NCBI GenBank assembly: GCA_030062745.1
Contig: CP099841.1
Location: 7,685,001-7,749,000 of the forward strand
From: Capitulum mitella
Taxonomy: Eukaryota > Arthropoda > Thecostraca > Pollicipedomorpha > Pollicipedidae
Direction: 5' to 3'
Length of the DNA: 64,000 bases
The translations under genes and the position numbers were made by a program. The notes beneath the pieces are model-generated. The model was not told the origin of the DNA. It saw only the letters and a program-made list of their open reading frames with translations, and ran no database searches. This document shows positions 33,872-46,295 of the stretch, one piece after another (position 1 is the first letter of the stretch; every line of letters starts with the position of its first letter).

Positions 33872-35215
33872 AATAATTCGCGCACGACCGTCGGTCGGTT
33901 TCGAACATGCGCGACTGGGGGGGGGGGGCAGTTGACCGCCCCCCTCTAACTCACGAACCGTTGGTCGCACGATAAAAATAAGCATACCGTTGGAAAGCTT
34001 GCGACGAGTAGAGCTCGAAACTGGTCTCATTTTCAGGTTTTTCTGGGATTGCGAGAGAACCAACAAACACAGAGTCACAAAACTTTGTGTACCTTTTGCT
34101 CCATCAATTTTACGTCTCGTGTCAAAATTTTGACCTCAGGTCAGGTCAGGTGCCTGACCTAGGTCAGGTCAAACAGACCTAAGTCCAAAAGAGTTTAGCT
34201 CCCTCTAACTTCTTCGCAAAACAAGATATCTCAATAATACTTTCAGGGATTAGTCATCGTGATAGATGCAACAAATCTGCTATCTCGGATTTTTTGGAAT
34301 TTTCCGGGTCATTGACCTAAGGTCAAGCCTATTTTTAAGACATATCGCCGTTTTTTCGGAAATTGACGGAATATTTCATCACATCTTTAGTGTGGAGTGA
34401 AGCAGACATCTAGTTACCGTCATTGGGCAAAGTATCAGTGACTTCCAGCCATTGACCTGAGGTCAGGTCACGAATAACTGAAGTGGGCCAAAATGTACCA
34501 CCGTCAAAATTGACGATAAATTACTCAGAATGGGTAGAAAATGGCACAACTAGCTTGCACAGATGTAAGTAATACCAGGAACCTCAAAAAGTTTGAAAAA
34601 GTAGCATATTTTGGAAATAAACAGGCTCTCGCGAATAAAGCTCCGCCAACTTTCTAGATTGGCAACTAATGAATTTTTCCAAATTTTAAGCATGAGAAAC
34701 CATCACAAGAACCACAAAGATCAACAAAATTTACATAGATTGTCTTTTTTCGCGAAAATAAAGGAACGCTAAAATTAGTTCCCGTCAATTTGGTACCGCA
34801 TACGGCAGCGGCGCACAGTGACGCCTGACGGGAGAATTACGGTGTCTTTAACTCAACGTTTCGGCGTATATATTGAACAAATCTGAGGAAATTAGACGTG
34901 TATCGGCATCCGCGGACATTTACTTGTGCGCTGGTGCCTTTACCTATGCGTTATTAGTCACAGCCCTTGAGATTCAGGCCATTTCTCAGTCTCATGCAGT
35001 CGGCTATGAGAAAACATATATAGGGCGTAAATTGGCTTACATATTATCTAAAACTAAAAATGAGACCAGTTTCGAGCTCTACTCGTGACGGGCTTTTCAA
35101 CGGTATGCTTATTTTTATCGTGCGACCAACCGTTCGTGAGTTAGAGGGGGGGCAGTCAACTGCCCCCCCCCAGTCGACGGTGTTCGGGACGGACCGACGG
35201 TCGTGCGCGGGTTAA
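33872..35215 (+). mobile_element. Family A chimera with two 3'-type ends
   Basis: The first 160 bases (to about 34034) are the 3' end of the family in reverse (CGCACGACCGTCGGTCGGTT, CTAACTCACGAACCGTTGG). They join directly to GGTTTTTCTGGGATTGCGAG, the region just inside the normal 5' end, and the rest is a standard plus copy ending GTCGTGCGCGGGTTAA. The 5' tip is thus replaced by an inverted 3' tip. The IR1 site is perfect (34306-34318). Confidence 0.85.
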
Positions 35216-35597
35216 CGCAAGTTCATGCTGTTTACATGCCCGCGGAGGCCTCCTTCACAGACCTTATACTTCAGCAAGGGTTCAGAATCGCACCATATGC
35301 ATAAAAAAGAACGCAACAAAATTGTTCGACCTAAACCGCGTTTATGAATGTGGTTGTCCACAAGTTCACGGAGGTCTTCTTCACAGTTCAGACGGATCTC
35401 TTGTAGGTTAGCGAAGGCTCCGAATCACATGCATAAAAAAAACGCTAAGGCGAAAACGCTTTTCACGGGACTGAAAAAAAACAAATCAAAACTGCCGTTC
35501 TAACTGCAATTGTGGATGTCAGTTTTAGTCTGCCACAGACTGTCACAGAGTGCCAAATGTTATCCGATATGGCGGCCTGTAAAGAGAGTTCATGTTT
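35216..35597. other. Spacer between two family A elements
   Basis: Short unassigned DNA. No gene seen. Confidence 0.5.
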
Positions 35598-36828
35598 TTA
35601 ACCCGCGCACGACCGTCGGTCCGTCCCGAACATCGGCGACTGGGGGGGGGGGGCAGTTGACTGCCTCCCTCTAACTCACGAACGGTTGGTCGCACGATAA
35701 AAATAAGCATACCGTTGGAAAGCTTGTGAAGAGTAGAGCTCGAAACTGATCTCATTTTTAGTTTTAGATAATATGTAAGCCAATTTACGCCCTATATATG
35801 TTTTCTCATAGCCGACTGCATGAGACCGAGAAATGGCCTGAATCTCAAGGGCTGTGACTAATAACGCATAGGTAAAGGCACCAGCCCACAAGTAAATGTC
35901 CGCGGATGCCGATACATGTCTAATTTCCTCAGATTTGTTCAATATATACGCCGAAACGTTGAGTTAAAGACACCGTAATTCTCCCGTCAGCCGTCAGTGT
36001 GCGCCGCTGCCGTATGCGGTACCAAATTGACGGGAACTAATTTTAGCGTTCCTTTATTTTCGCGAAGAAAGACGATCTGTGCCAATCTTATTGATGTTTG
36101 TGGTTCTTGTCGTGGTTTCTCATGCTTAAATTTCGGAAAAATTGATTAGTTGCCAATCTACAAAGTTGGCGGAGCTTTATTCGCGAGAGCCTGTTTATTT
36201 CCAAAATATGCTACTTTTTCAAACTTTTTGAGGTTCCTGGTATTAATTACGTCTGTGCAAGCTAAGTCTGCCATTTTCTACCCATTCTGAGTAATTCATC
36301 GTCGATTTTGACGGTGGTACATTTTGGCTCCACTGCAGTTATTCGTGACCTGACCTCAGGTCAATGGCTGGAAGTCACTGATACTTTGCCCAATGACGGT
36401 AACTAGATGTCTGCTTCACTCCACACTAAAAATGTTATGGAATATTCCGTCAATTTCCGAAAAAACGGCGATATGTCATAAAAATGGGCTTGATCTTAGG
36501 TCAATGACCCGGAAAATTCCGAAAAATCTGAGATAGCAGATTTGTTGCATCTATCACGATCACTAATCCCTGAAAGTATTATTGATATATCTTGTTTTGC
36601 GAAAAAGTTAGAGTGCGCTACACTTTTTTGGACATAGGTCTGTTTGACCTGACCTAGGTCAGGCACCTGACGTGACCTGACGTCAAAATTTTGACATGAG
36701 ATGTAAAATTGATGAAACAAAAGGTACACAAAGTTTCGTGACTCTGTGTTTGTTAGTTCTCTCGCAATCCCAGAAAAACCTCAGGGGGGCAGTCAACTGC
36801 CCCCCCTACCCAGTCGGGGAGGGGTTAA
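35598..36828 (-). mobile_element. Family A element, full length
   Basis: Canonical 1231-bp copy with TTAA at both ends: TTAACCCGCGCACGACCGTC at the left (3' end) and CCCAGTCGGGGAGGGGTTAA at the right (5' end). The IR1 site AGGTCAATGACCC (36498-36510) is perfect, with further everted AGGTCA pairs near 36358 and 36650. Non-coding. Confidence 0.9.
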
Positions 36829-37760
36829 AGGCGCACGGAGGCCTTCGCAGATCAGCAAGGCCCCGCACTGCAGCCCTTATGGGCCAGTTGTGATCTTCCT
36901 TACAGGTCAGTGAGGGTCCAGAGAGGGAACAGCATTAATTTTAATAAGGGCCAGTGCCGTTTTCCAGTGGATACCTCTTTACGAGCACAGGAGCCCTGCA
37001 CTATCAGATGGAGACCACTTTTCAGGAAGTCACTGTTCTCTTTACAGGCCGGCAGCTGCAAAGGTTCCTTCACAGAAGTGCCGGGACCCCTTTAGTGGCC
37101 AACTTTTGAAGCTCCTTGCAGGGGCACCTCTGCAGACCCTATACACTATACTCTGCAGGGGGCCTGTATACAGGCCGGCAGAGGGTTCCTACACAGGCCA
37201 ACAGCGAGGCCCGTTACTGGCCAGTAGGTTGACCCTCTAGAGGCCAACGGGGCATCTCATTGGTCTGGAGACCCAGCAGCAGAGAGCCCCTTTAGATGCC
37301 AGCAGGAAGCCACTTAAGGCCCACAGGTTTGTCCTTTGGTGGACAGAACAGGCCCGTTATAGGTTAACAAGTCATTCCAACGGACTCTTTACAGGTCTGC
37401 AGGTTTTTAAAGGCCAGCGGGGCCCCATGTACAGGTTGTAGGCACGTATTTTACAGGCCAGTAGGGCCCTTCTAAGGGCCACCAGAGAACCCTTCACAAG
37501 CTGGCAGAGGGCCTCTTTATAGGGCCCCTCTACAGGCCCGCAGAGGTCATTTGTAGAGTGACACAGGGCCTCTTTAGATGCTAGCCAAGGACCCTTAAAA
37601 TGTCTTCAGGGCGCCAGTCTGCAGGTACGTAGGTAGACCTTTCACACGAAGGCAGGGACCTTCTGCAAGCCGGTAGGAGACCTCTTTGCCGGCGAGCAGG
37701 TATCTCCTTTACATTCCAACAGGACCCTTAGCCAGCCAGGTAGCTCTAGCTAGTACCTTA
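36829..37760 (+). repeat. Degenerate minisatellite, ACAGGCCAGCAGGGCCCC core
   Basis: Variants of TTTACAGGCCAGCAGGGCCCCT recur every 30-40 bases over about 900 bases, clearest at 37165-37560. The style resembles the 2740-4300 array but the core differs. Confidence 0.6.
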
Positions 37761-39375
37761 GTAAAAGTGGCCCCGTACAGTGGTGCCTCCTGCCCGAGGG
37801 AACCGAAAGCAGAATAGTCTGTACATGTCTTTGCACATAGCACGGAGGAGCTCCTTCAGACCCAATTCCGGGATCTCTCCGCGTTGCACGCGGAGGCATC
37901 CCAGATTTGCACCGGAGGGGACTTTTCGTGCTAAGGGGGCCCCTAAGCCCTCATCCCACCTTGGGCGCGCCTCTGCAACGGATTCAGACAGTCTGCCGTG
38001 GCAGTCGACCCTCGCGGGCTGAAATCAGCAAACACGTAGCTAACCTCAAGAGCTCTGATATCACGTTCGCATACCAGGCTATCCTGCCCCGTTGCCTTAT
38101 CGGTACCTCCCGGGTAACTCGACTCTGTTTATCAAGAGCGCGCTGACACCGCACTGCCACGCTGGCTTTTTTCGCTCAGCCGCCCTGGAATTCCTCAGCC
38201 GGTCGGTGGTTCCCCGATAATGCGTCGCAGCTGGGCTATCAGGGGCGAGGTCAGGCCCGCGGACCAAGTGCGCCGTCGGCCCGGCGCCTGACAATGGATG
38301 ACCGCCGACGGCACGAGAAGTGCACGGTCGGGTGCGCCCGAACAATAATGACAAACGACGGCACAGGCACGAACGAGCACGAGGCACCGGCCGACGCGTC
38401 CCAGCACCTTGGATGAGGCCAGTCCGGGAGCCTGACAGCGTAGTCGGAATGCATTATAATGTAAGAACATACTTGGGGTCGGTTGGCAGTTTTTCCAACC
38501 ATTTCCGTCCATGTTTGCATCGCATTTTTCTTGTCCGAAGTGTCGTTGCGGTTTGCCACGTTTTTTTTTACGCCAGTCGTTGTGATGTTATTAACATTCT
38601 TCCGTTCCATGGCCACTCGCCGTTCACCTGCAGCGCCTCTACCCTACGTTGCACAAGCGCCCCTGTTCCTTCCAACCCGCGCAAAGTACGACGAGCCGGG
38701 AATGCGGTCAAGGCGTCACTCCAAGTGTATTTGTCCGGTTCATTCGCACAGGTGCACGAACGTTTCAAAAGCCGATAGCAGCCGCACAGTAGCGCCTGGC
38801 TGGGAATGGAACCCTGCCTGGGTGCCATTCCAGGACAGGAGAACGAAACTTTAGCCGCTGCTGTCAGCGTCTAACCATGCTTCGCGATAATTTCAGCAAC
38901 TGAGTGCACGCTGATAGAACGTTCTAAATCTCCACTTCAGCTTAAGCGCTGATTCCCGGAAAAGATTCGGCCAAAATCGTATAACAAATAAGAACATTTC
39001 TCTCATACACTTAACGTTGAGAAATCATGATGACTCGCCATCCCGGACAGATGTTATTTAGATATGACAGCATGCATTCAGTGGTTGACTCCATCCACTA
39101 CCGCAGACGGATTCTCATCCATACCGGGAGAGAAAGAACCCCGATATATTCATACGTTTTCATACACTGAATATTCGGAGAGAAGCCCGCATAGGTGGAT
39201 TCTTGACATCTGTCAGTTGTCGGACATGCTCCACAGCACCTACGTGGTCGGCAGCCCGATCAGGATGGATCGCCGTCATCTAAAAGCTCCACCGTCGGGG
39301 TCGTACTCTCGGCCCTCACTCACCCTGTATGCCCATCACTGATGAACAAACCATCCTCGACAGTCGGGTTCTCGC
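37761..39375. other. No gene supported over 1.6 kb
   Basis: Frames on both strands overlap at 38195-38850 in GC-richer DNA without motif or splice support. Confidence 0.35.
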
Positions 39376-39406
39376 TCCCCCCCCCCTCTCTCTCTCTCTC
39401 TCTCTT
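39376..39406. repeat. C tract and (CT)n microsatellite
   Basis: A run of C followed by about eleven CT dinucleotides. Confidence 0.9.
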
Positions 39407-40491
39407 TTTGGAGAATTTGAAATTCTAAGTTCTGAAATTTAAAACTGAGTATGAACGTAAAATTTCTACAGGTCTGCCACGAAATTTCTTTTATATTTTA
39501 AATACTCGTATTTTGAGGTTTTGGGCATGCACAAAGCCATCTGGTGGCTGGAGTTTCACTTGAGCGCCCCATTCTTCGGAAGAGAAGTACTGAAATACAT
39601 CGATAAACTTTTTCTTGTATTGCAAAATGCATAAAGAGACGCAAGATCCAAACAGCAACGAAGCAGTCTTGTTCATCCTACGCACCACGAGACTTCTTAC
39701 TGGTATTCGCGATCCGAAAGGGATCCGCGAACGCTGAAACGGGCGCGACGACGTGAACATTTAAGCAAGACTACGTGAAGAGCTGTGGGAAATTCGGTCT
39801 TCACCCCAGCGGCTACTCCCCGCTCGATGGATACGGCCGGGTCGACTGGCCCGCGCCGGCGACCGCCGCACGCAAGCGTGACGCTGAGAGGCCGCGCAGT
39901 ACTTCCTACTACCGGCGCCAGAATAGCAGGCGCCAGTCGAAGACGAACCAGCACCGCTTCAGGACACGGCAGCAGGCAGCACATTCATATTAACCAGCCA
40001 CGTTCAGGAAGAAGGTAAACGCTCGGTACTCGTGTCAACGAGAACCAAAATAATCACCAAAGAAATTCAGAAAAGACTAAGATATCAACTACCCAGCCAG
40101 AACAAATTAAGAAAATGAAGCAGTTTGGACAAGAGCAAAACAAGTTGACAGCAGACCAGATTAGACCACGAGAATTCCACGAACAAGGGTAGAATCAGCC
40201 AACGCTACTTATTACAGATCAACCAAGCCGCATTAATGGGGACTAAAGAATGGGATATTGCCTAATTTTAACTTCATGGGGAAGCACAATGAAGAATGTA
40301 AAAGCACAACTTCCAATGCGCGTCGCCGCCCGCCGGCATTCGATGCCAGTGTAAACTGGCCTTTATGCTCTCTAGTCAACCCAATATAAACCGGGGGTTG
40401 GCCCCACTCGGGACACTGTCTGACTGCGACCACCGCTAGAGACGCCGTCGCTGCGGCGATGCACGTTTGGGGAGCCAGAGCGCCGGTCGCC
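39407..40491. other. No gene supported
   Basis: A GC-rich stretch (39790-40015) is open in two frames up to an AG|GTAAAC donor-like site at 40012. There is no ATG in good context, so an exon is possible but unproven. Confidence 0.3.
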
Positions 40492-40635
40492 TGACGCGCC
40501 GCGCTCTGCGCCGTGCGTGCGGCGTGAGGCGCTCGTGACGCGCCGCGCTCTGCGCCGTGCGTGCGGCGTGAGGCGCTCGTGACGCGCCGCGCTCTGCGCC
40601 GTGCGTGCGGCGTGAGGCGCTCGTGACGCGCACGG
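40492..40635 (-). repeat. 44-bp GC-rich tandem repeat, three copies
   Basis: The unit starting TGACGCGCCGCGCTCTGCGC begins at 40492, 40536 and 40580 with no base changes between units, and a partial fourth starts at 40624. The absence of divergence points to recent expansion, unlike the other minisatellites here. Confidence 0.95.
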
Positions 40636-41225
40636 CGCTGTCAAGTGGACGCAACCGTGTGCCTCTTCGTCTCGACATATGATCTTGTTTCAAGCTCCAT
40701 GATTATTTTGTCGCTGCTTGTATATGACGTGATCTGACCTGGCAGGACCTGGTAACCTGGAAATCTCTGTGTCATTTCCAGGTTGCCCCTAATGATGTTC
40801 TAGTCTCATTCTTTCGTTCCTTTTTAGCGGGGGTGGTTTTGTTTGCTAGTTCGTGCGTATTATATCCGCGTACGTAAAGTTTCCGGCATATGTACGCATA
40901 TATGTATTGCAGTCTATGGCTAGGGTATGAGTGTGCTGTGTAACATATTTGTAACGGCAGACAGAGTTTGTGACGATAGCAATGAGTAGCACACAACAAC
41001 GCAGATCCCGAAGGAGAGATGAACATATAAGAAAGCTATGTTTGCAGAGCGATCAAGTAAATTATTCTCCATTCACAAATGCTGAAAAAGAGAATCATCG
41101 GCCCAAACGATCTGTGTACCTAGGAAGCTTCCTTTCCACCAAAGCTGAAATGCTAGGGTAATTCCCAGCATTCCCGCACAGACGTCAAACATGGTCGGTA
41201 CTGGCAAATGTAATATGGAATGAAC
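40636..41225. other. No gene supported
   Basis: AT-rich DNA. AACCTGGAAAT at 40753 is repeated inverted as ATTTCCAGGTT at 40774. Confidence 0.4.
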
Positions 41226-41659
41226 CAGGGGCGTCGATTTCTGTAAATGACTGGGGGGTGGGTGGGAGAACCGATGGCCCAACAACATAAACTTCCCCAA
41301 ATGTGGGTTTCTCAACGGATTTAGCCCACTTTAATTTGACCAACGGAAGCTTGTAAGTTTTTTGTAACTGTTAATTAAATAAAATTGTATATATCCCCCC
41401 CCCACACATATGTATATATATATATATGTGTGTGTGTGTGTCTGGAAGATACAAAGATAGACAGATACACCATTTTTTTGCTTTATCCCATACTTTTTAC
41501 CAATCTCTTATCTACTGTGGCCGTTCTTTTCGTTATTATTGTCCATTTCCATTTAAAACCAGGAGAAAATATTGGGGCGGGGGCCCAACCAACATTAGAG
41601 GGGCGCAATCCAGCATGTTGGGCAGGGCCCTCTGAAAAGAATATAAATCGACACCTCTG
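41226..41659 (+). mobile_element. hAT-like non-autonomous element
   Basis: Inverted tips CAGGGGCGTCGATTT and AAATCGACACCTCTG, flanked by GAATGAAC and AAATGAAT, an imperfect 8-bp duplication as in hAT elements. Inner landmarks (GTGGGTTTCTCAACGGATTT, CCGTTCTTTTCGTTATTATT) are shared with 57144-58151. A TA/TG microsatellite lies at 41403-41443. No transposase. Confidence 0.7.
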
Positions 41660-42769
41660 AAATGAATGTATTTTGCCACGAAAAAAAACGTATTTTAGGA
41701 AAAGTGACTCGAGGTCGATTAAGTAACAACCGACTATTTCACAGGTAACTGATGTAAAATTCGAAGAAAAGTTCAATGAGTGGCATTTATTTTCCCTTCT
41801 CTGGAATATTTTGGCCACCAGAGGCATCAGCAAACAGGCTACAATGACGCTGAAAAGTCGGCAAGTGGCCTTCATAGTCCTCACTTGAGGTCACATGGAA
41901 CGCGCATTGCACAAACGCACTGCGCCGGTCAGTCGCGATGTCAAAACCTTCCAGATGTCAAAACGAGTCGCGTCTCATTGCCTTCTAAGGTACCATCGAT
42001 TGCGGTACCGCAGCGCATGCGTCGACGTGAAGTCGGCTCTGAGTAACAGAATGTGAACGTCGCATCAGCCCTCGTGCCGGCCGCCGTTTGCAGGCGATTT
42101 CTGGGGAGCGGGAACCCCACAGTTGGCCGGGGGACGGGCAGAGAACCATTCGGGTCAATGCTTTCCAGTCAACGCCCAATGTTAGGCCTCAAAAAGGTTG
42201 GGGGGGGCGCTGCCCCCCACCCACCCGCTTCCCGCGCTTGGATCGTTTACACGTTGACGCGAATGAGCCGTTGACCCCGGTCAACCACAGCTTTACTACA
42301 CTTTTAGTAGGAAGTCGGGCAGTCATAGCGTAAAGACAGGAACGACCCCAACCATTCGCCTGTTTTTACGTAATGGCATGCATGCTTCCTGATACGCTGC
42401 GTGAAAAGCAGCACCCGTGATATTTCACGAGTCCCGTGAAATATCATTCAAAGTGAACAACTCTGTGGCCCTATCTGGGGTATCTAACCGCATTGCTGAA
42501 GGTTTCAGCTGCCAAAAGTAACCGCGTTTGTCATAGTTCTCTGGCTCTGAGATGAGTCCTGGTCACCTCTGCTGAGCGCATGAAACCGTGCTGCGTAATG
42601 TGCCCGACTATGAATTATCTACGAATTAATAAGACTCTTTAATGAACACTGTCAGGGGGACAAGACACTCGAGCCGCGCCTCCAGAAAGCAAAGCAGCCC
42701 AAGGTGAATCGTCATGATCTTATCTTCATTCACAAAGCAGCGTTACGTTGCAATGGTAAACCTGCGTGT
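41660..42769. other. No gene supported; one perfect hairpin
   Basis: GATATTTCAC (42419-42428) and GTGAAATATC (42436-42445) pair perfectly around GAGTCCC. The remainder is unassigned, including G and C runs at 42197-42220. Confidence 0.45.
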
Positions 42770-44098
42770 TTAACCCGCCCTTACCGGCTGACGGCTCCCT
42801 GAGGTTTTTCTAGGACTGCGAGAGAACGAACAACCACAGAGCCACAAAACCTCGTGTACCTTTTGCTTCATCATTTTACACCTTGTGCCAAAGTTTTGAC
42901 CTCAGGTCAGGTCAGGTGTCTGACCTAGGTCAGGTCAAACGGACCTATGTCCAGAAAAGTTTAGCGCCCTGTAACTTTTTCGGAAAACAAGGTATCACAG
43001 TAATACTTTCAGAGTTTAGTCATCTTGATGGATGTAACAAATCTGCTATCTCAGATTTTTCGGAATTTTCTGGGTTATTGACCTTAGGTCAAGCCCATTT
43101 TTAACACATGTCGTTTTTTTCGGAAACTGGCGAATTTTTCATAACATTTTTAGTGTAGAATGAAGCAGACATCTAGTTACCGTCACTGGGAAAAATACCA
43201 ATGACTTCCAGCCATTGACCTGAGGTCATGTCACGAATAACTGCTGTGAGCCAAAATGCATCACAGTCAAAATCAGCGATGAATTACTCAGAATGGGTAG
43301 AAAATGGCAGAACTAATTAGCACAGACGTAAGTAATATCAAGAACCTGAACAAGTTTAAAAAAATCGCATATTTTAAAAATAAACAGGCTCTTACGAATG
43401 AAGCTCCGCCAGTTGTGTAGATACGTAACTAATAAATTTTTCCAAAATTTGAGCATGAGAAACCATCAGAAGAACCCCTAAGATCAGTAAAATTTACATG
43501 GACAGACTTATGTCGCGAAAATAAAGGAATATTAAAATTAGTTCCCGTTAATTTCTCACTACGTACGGCTGCGGCGCCCGCCGACAACCGGCGTGAAAAC
43601 TGCCGTGCCTTTAACTCAAGGTTTCGGCGTTTATACTGAACAAATCTGAGAAATTAGACATGTATCGGCATCTGCGGACCTTTACTTGTGTGTTGGTGCT
43701 TTTACCTGTTACGTTTTCCTAACTGCCTTCAGCTTTTACGTTTCGGCGGATATATTGAACAAATCTGAGAAATCTGACATGTATCGGCATCTGGGGACTT
43801 TTTGTTGTGCGTTGGTGCCTTTACCGTTATTAGTCACAGTCCTTTAGAATTAGGCCGTTTCTCGGTCTCATGCAGTCGGCTAGGAGGAAACATATATAGG
43901 AGGTAAATTGTTGATATATGATCTTAAACTAAAAATGAGACCAGTTTCGAGCTCTACTCGTCACAAGCTTTCCAGGGCTGTCTTTATTTTTATCGTGCGA
44001 CCAACCGTTCGTGAGTTAGCGAGGAGGCGGTCAACCGCCGCCCCCCCCCCTCCCAGTCAAGTGTGATCGTCACCGACTCAAGGTCGTGCGCGGGTTAA
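42770..44098 (+). mobile_element. Family A element with internal duplication
   Basis: TTAA at both ends (42770-42773, 44095-44098). It is about 100 bp longer than the 1.23 kb standard because TTTCGGCGKNTATAYTGAAC and the following 80 bases occur twice in tandem, at 43620 and 43740. The outer G/C palindrome of the 5' tip is lost. The IR1 site at 43072-43084 has one change. Confidence 0.85.
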
Positions 44099-45789
44099 CA
44101 GCACTGGTAAACACAGAGGTCTCTTCACCCTCACAATTTTACAGCCTACGACGTAAAACACTCTTATATTCGACTACTTTATCCCGGGTACGCTTAGCAC
44201 TAAGAATGACCGGAAATAAATGGTCTGTACAATGGCGTATTCAAGTGGTGAACAAAATCCAAACATCCTCAAACTGTCCAAGCTATGTCGCTACCGCTCC
44301 AGGGGTAAAAATATCACTGTTTTTGCCGAATGTGTCTGAACTTTAGATGTTGAGACAAAAGTTCCACACCTGGAAGCCGATCAGTTTCACACATCGTGAC
44401 GTCAAACATACTTATATGCGCTGAATTTTCCCGAAACTGGGAGCAAAATTATAACATGTCATAAGATATGCGGCCGAGTACGTCGGCCAACGCGAGGTAA
44501 GCTTCTATTCTCTCATGTTATCATATACTTTACATCACCTAAGCAACCATTCGGACCAGATAAAAAAAACGGTGTTGTCATGCGTCCACAGAAAATACAG
44601 GAAAATGCACACGGTCTCGTAGAGAATTAAACAGACAATCGAAAGTTATGAATACTTTACCATCTGATTTCAATGGTGGAAGTTAGCGGACCTACGAACT
44701 TGGCTTTGCCTTTTTAAATGCATGCGTCACATGTTACATATACGGACTTTGTGTCACCGAAAACGGTCACCAGACGGCTACAGACCGCCTACAAATCCCT
44801 GGGGACAGCAGGACCTAATTTTTGCTAGTTAGTTATTTTTCCACCACGATCAGATTCTTCTCTATAGCAGAAGGGATTCCTCTCCAGGAGCAGCGAGTGC
44901 CTAACTATGACACCCTCGGCTACAGTAAATAACAACCAAAGCCAAGAATAAGAGCGTCCAAAAAAAGTGCGAGGGGCCAAAGACCTTCTTCCATGGGGCT
45001 GGTGTTAAACTCCCCAAAGGCGGGGATTGGGAATGGAATAAAAAAGTGGGAATGGGGAAGTAGGGATAAATTCCCCCCCGTTCCCACGCCTAGGACCGAA
45101 ACCATCACGCCGGAAGAAATGCCTTACCGAGAACCCTAACGGAGCTCCTTCGAACGTTATGAGCCAAATATCGTTTTCCGGTGACTGGCAAATGATCTGT
45201 CACAAATAACATGTTTTCTGAGTTATTTCAACACCGGCGGCGTCCGCATGTACATCCGTGCGATTTACCTGTACGAGACGATCGGTCCCGGGAACAACTG
45301 ACGCCTGCCGAGTTGATGATGCAACTGCTCGCAAAAACAATCGGAATAAGGATTACCTGGATCACGTTCACGGTTCGGGCACATAAGCTAAACACATGAG
45401 GGTTCACAATCTTTGTAGGTTTCAGCAAGTATTCAGTTTATGTACTGACTGGCAAACATTAACTATCATAGGTATCAACAAACGCAGGTATCAGCCCAAC
45501 TGGCATCGAACCGACTAGCTCCGAATTCGACTGATGGATACAGCTGCCTGTATCAAACTTTGCTCCTCTTATTTCATTATTTTTTTTTGTTTTTGTTGTT
45601 ATTTTTGTCTTCTGGTAACACATACGCTTATATGATCGATCACCAGATTTTTGAGCAAGTCTTCTTCAACACGGATCGTTTTCACAGCCATCTTTGTATC
45701 TGTATGGCATCTTTACTGTTGTTAATCTCTCATCTCAGCTAGACATCAGGATCACTAAAGACATGACATACATATAAAGCTGATTTGTA
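44099..45789. other. No gene supported
   Basis: AT-rich, unique-looking. The short frames have no recognisable protein. Confidence 0.4.
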
Positions 45790-46295
45790 CGATTCGATGA
45801 ATTCACCCTCATTCTAACCCTCGTTAGGCAATTTTTATCCTTTGCACCACCACTATCCGGCACATGTAAGCGCAATCTTCCCCTGTTCCTTAATCCCAAA
45901 GCTCCGCACTGATCGAACGGGCTGAAGGATCTCTAACCAAATACCCGCCCCTTCGATGAATCATCCTCCCTCCCTTCCTGATTCTTAGCCGTTACACCAC
46001 CTCTATCCGGCACGTCTCAGTGCAACTTTTCCGCATTCCTTCATCCCATGAATTCGCAATGTTCTAACAGGTCAAGGGAGCTTTAATCCGATAAATATGG
46101 ATACGTGAATACGCCCTTCGACGAACATGGTTGCTCCCTCTCATCCTCGTTTTTCCGATCCTTATCCTTTAAATCAGCCATTCCCGGTATTTCGCGTGCC
46201 TCTTTTCCCTGTTGTTTCATCCCATAACTCCGCAATGATCCGGCGGGTCGAAGGAGCTCCAACCAAGAACCAACCCAAACGTCGACGAATGATCT
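45790..46295 (+). repeat. Diverged tandem repeat, about 163-bp unit, three copies
   Basis: The word CCCTTCGAYGAAYNATC ends units near 45955, 46118 and 46281. Each unit also has TATCCKNYACATSTNAG-like, TTCATCCCATRA and CGCAMTGATCNANCGGG words in the same order. The start of the frame 46127-46708 lies inside this repeat, which argues against a gene. Confidence 0.6.
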
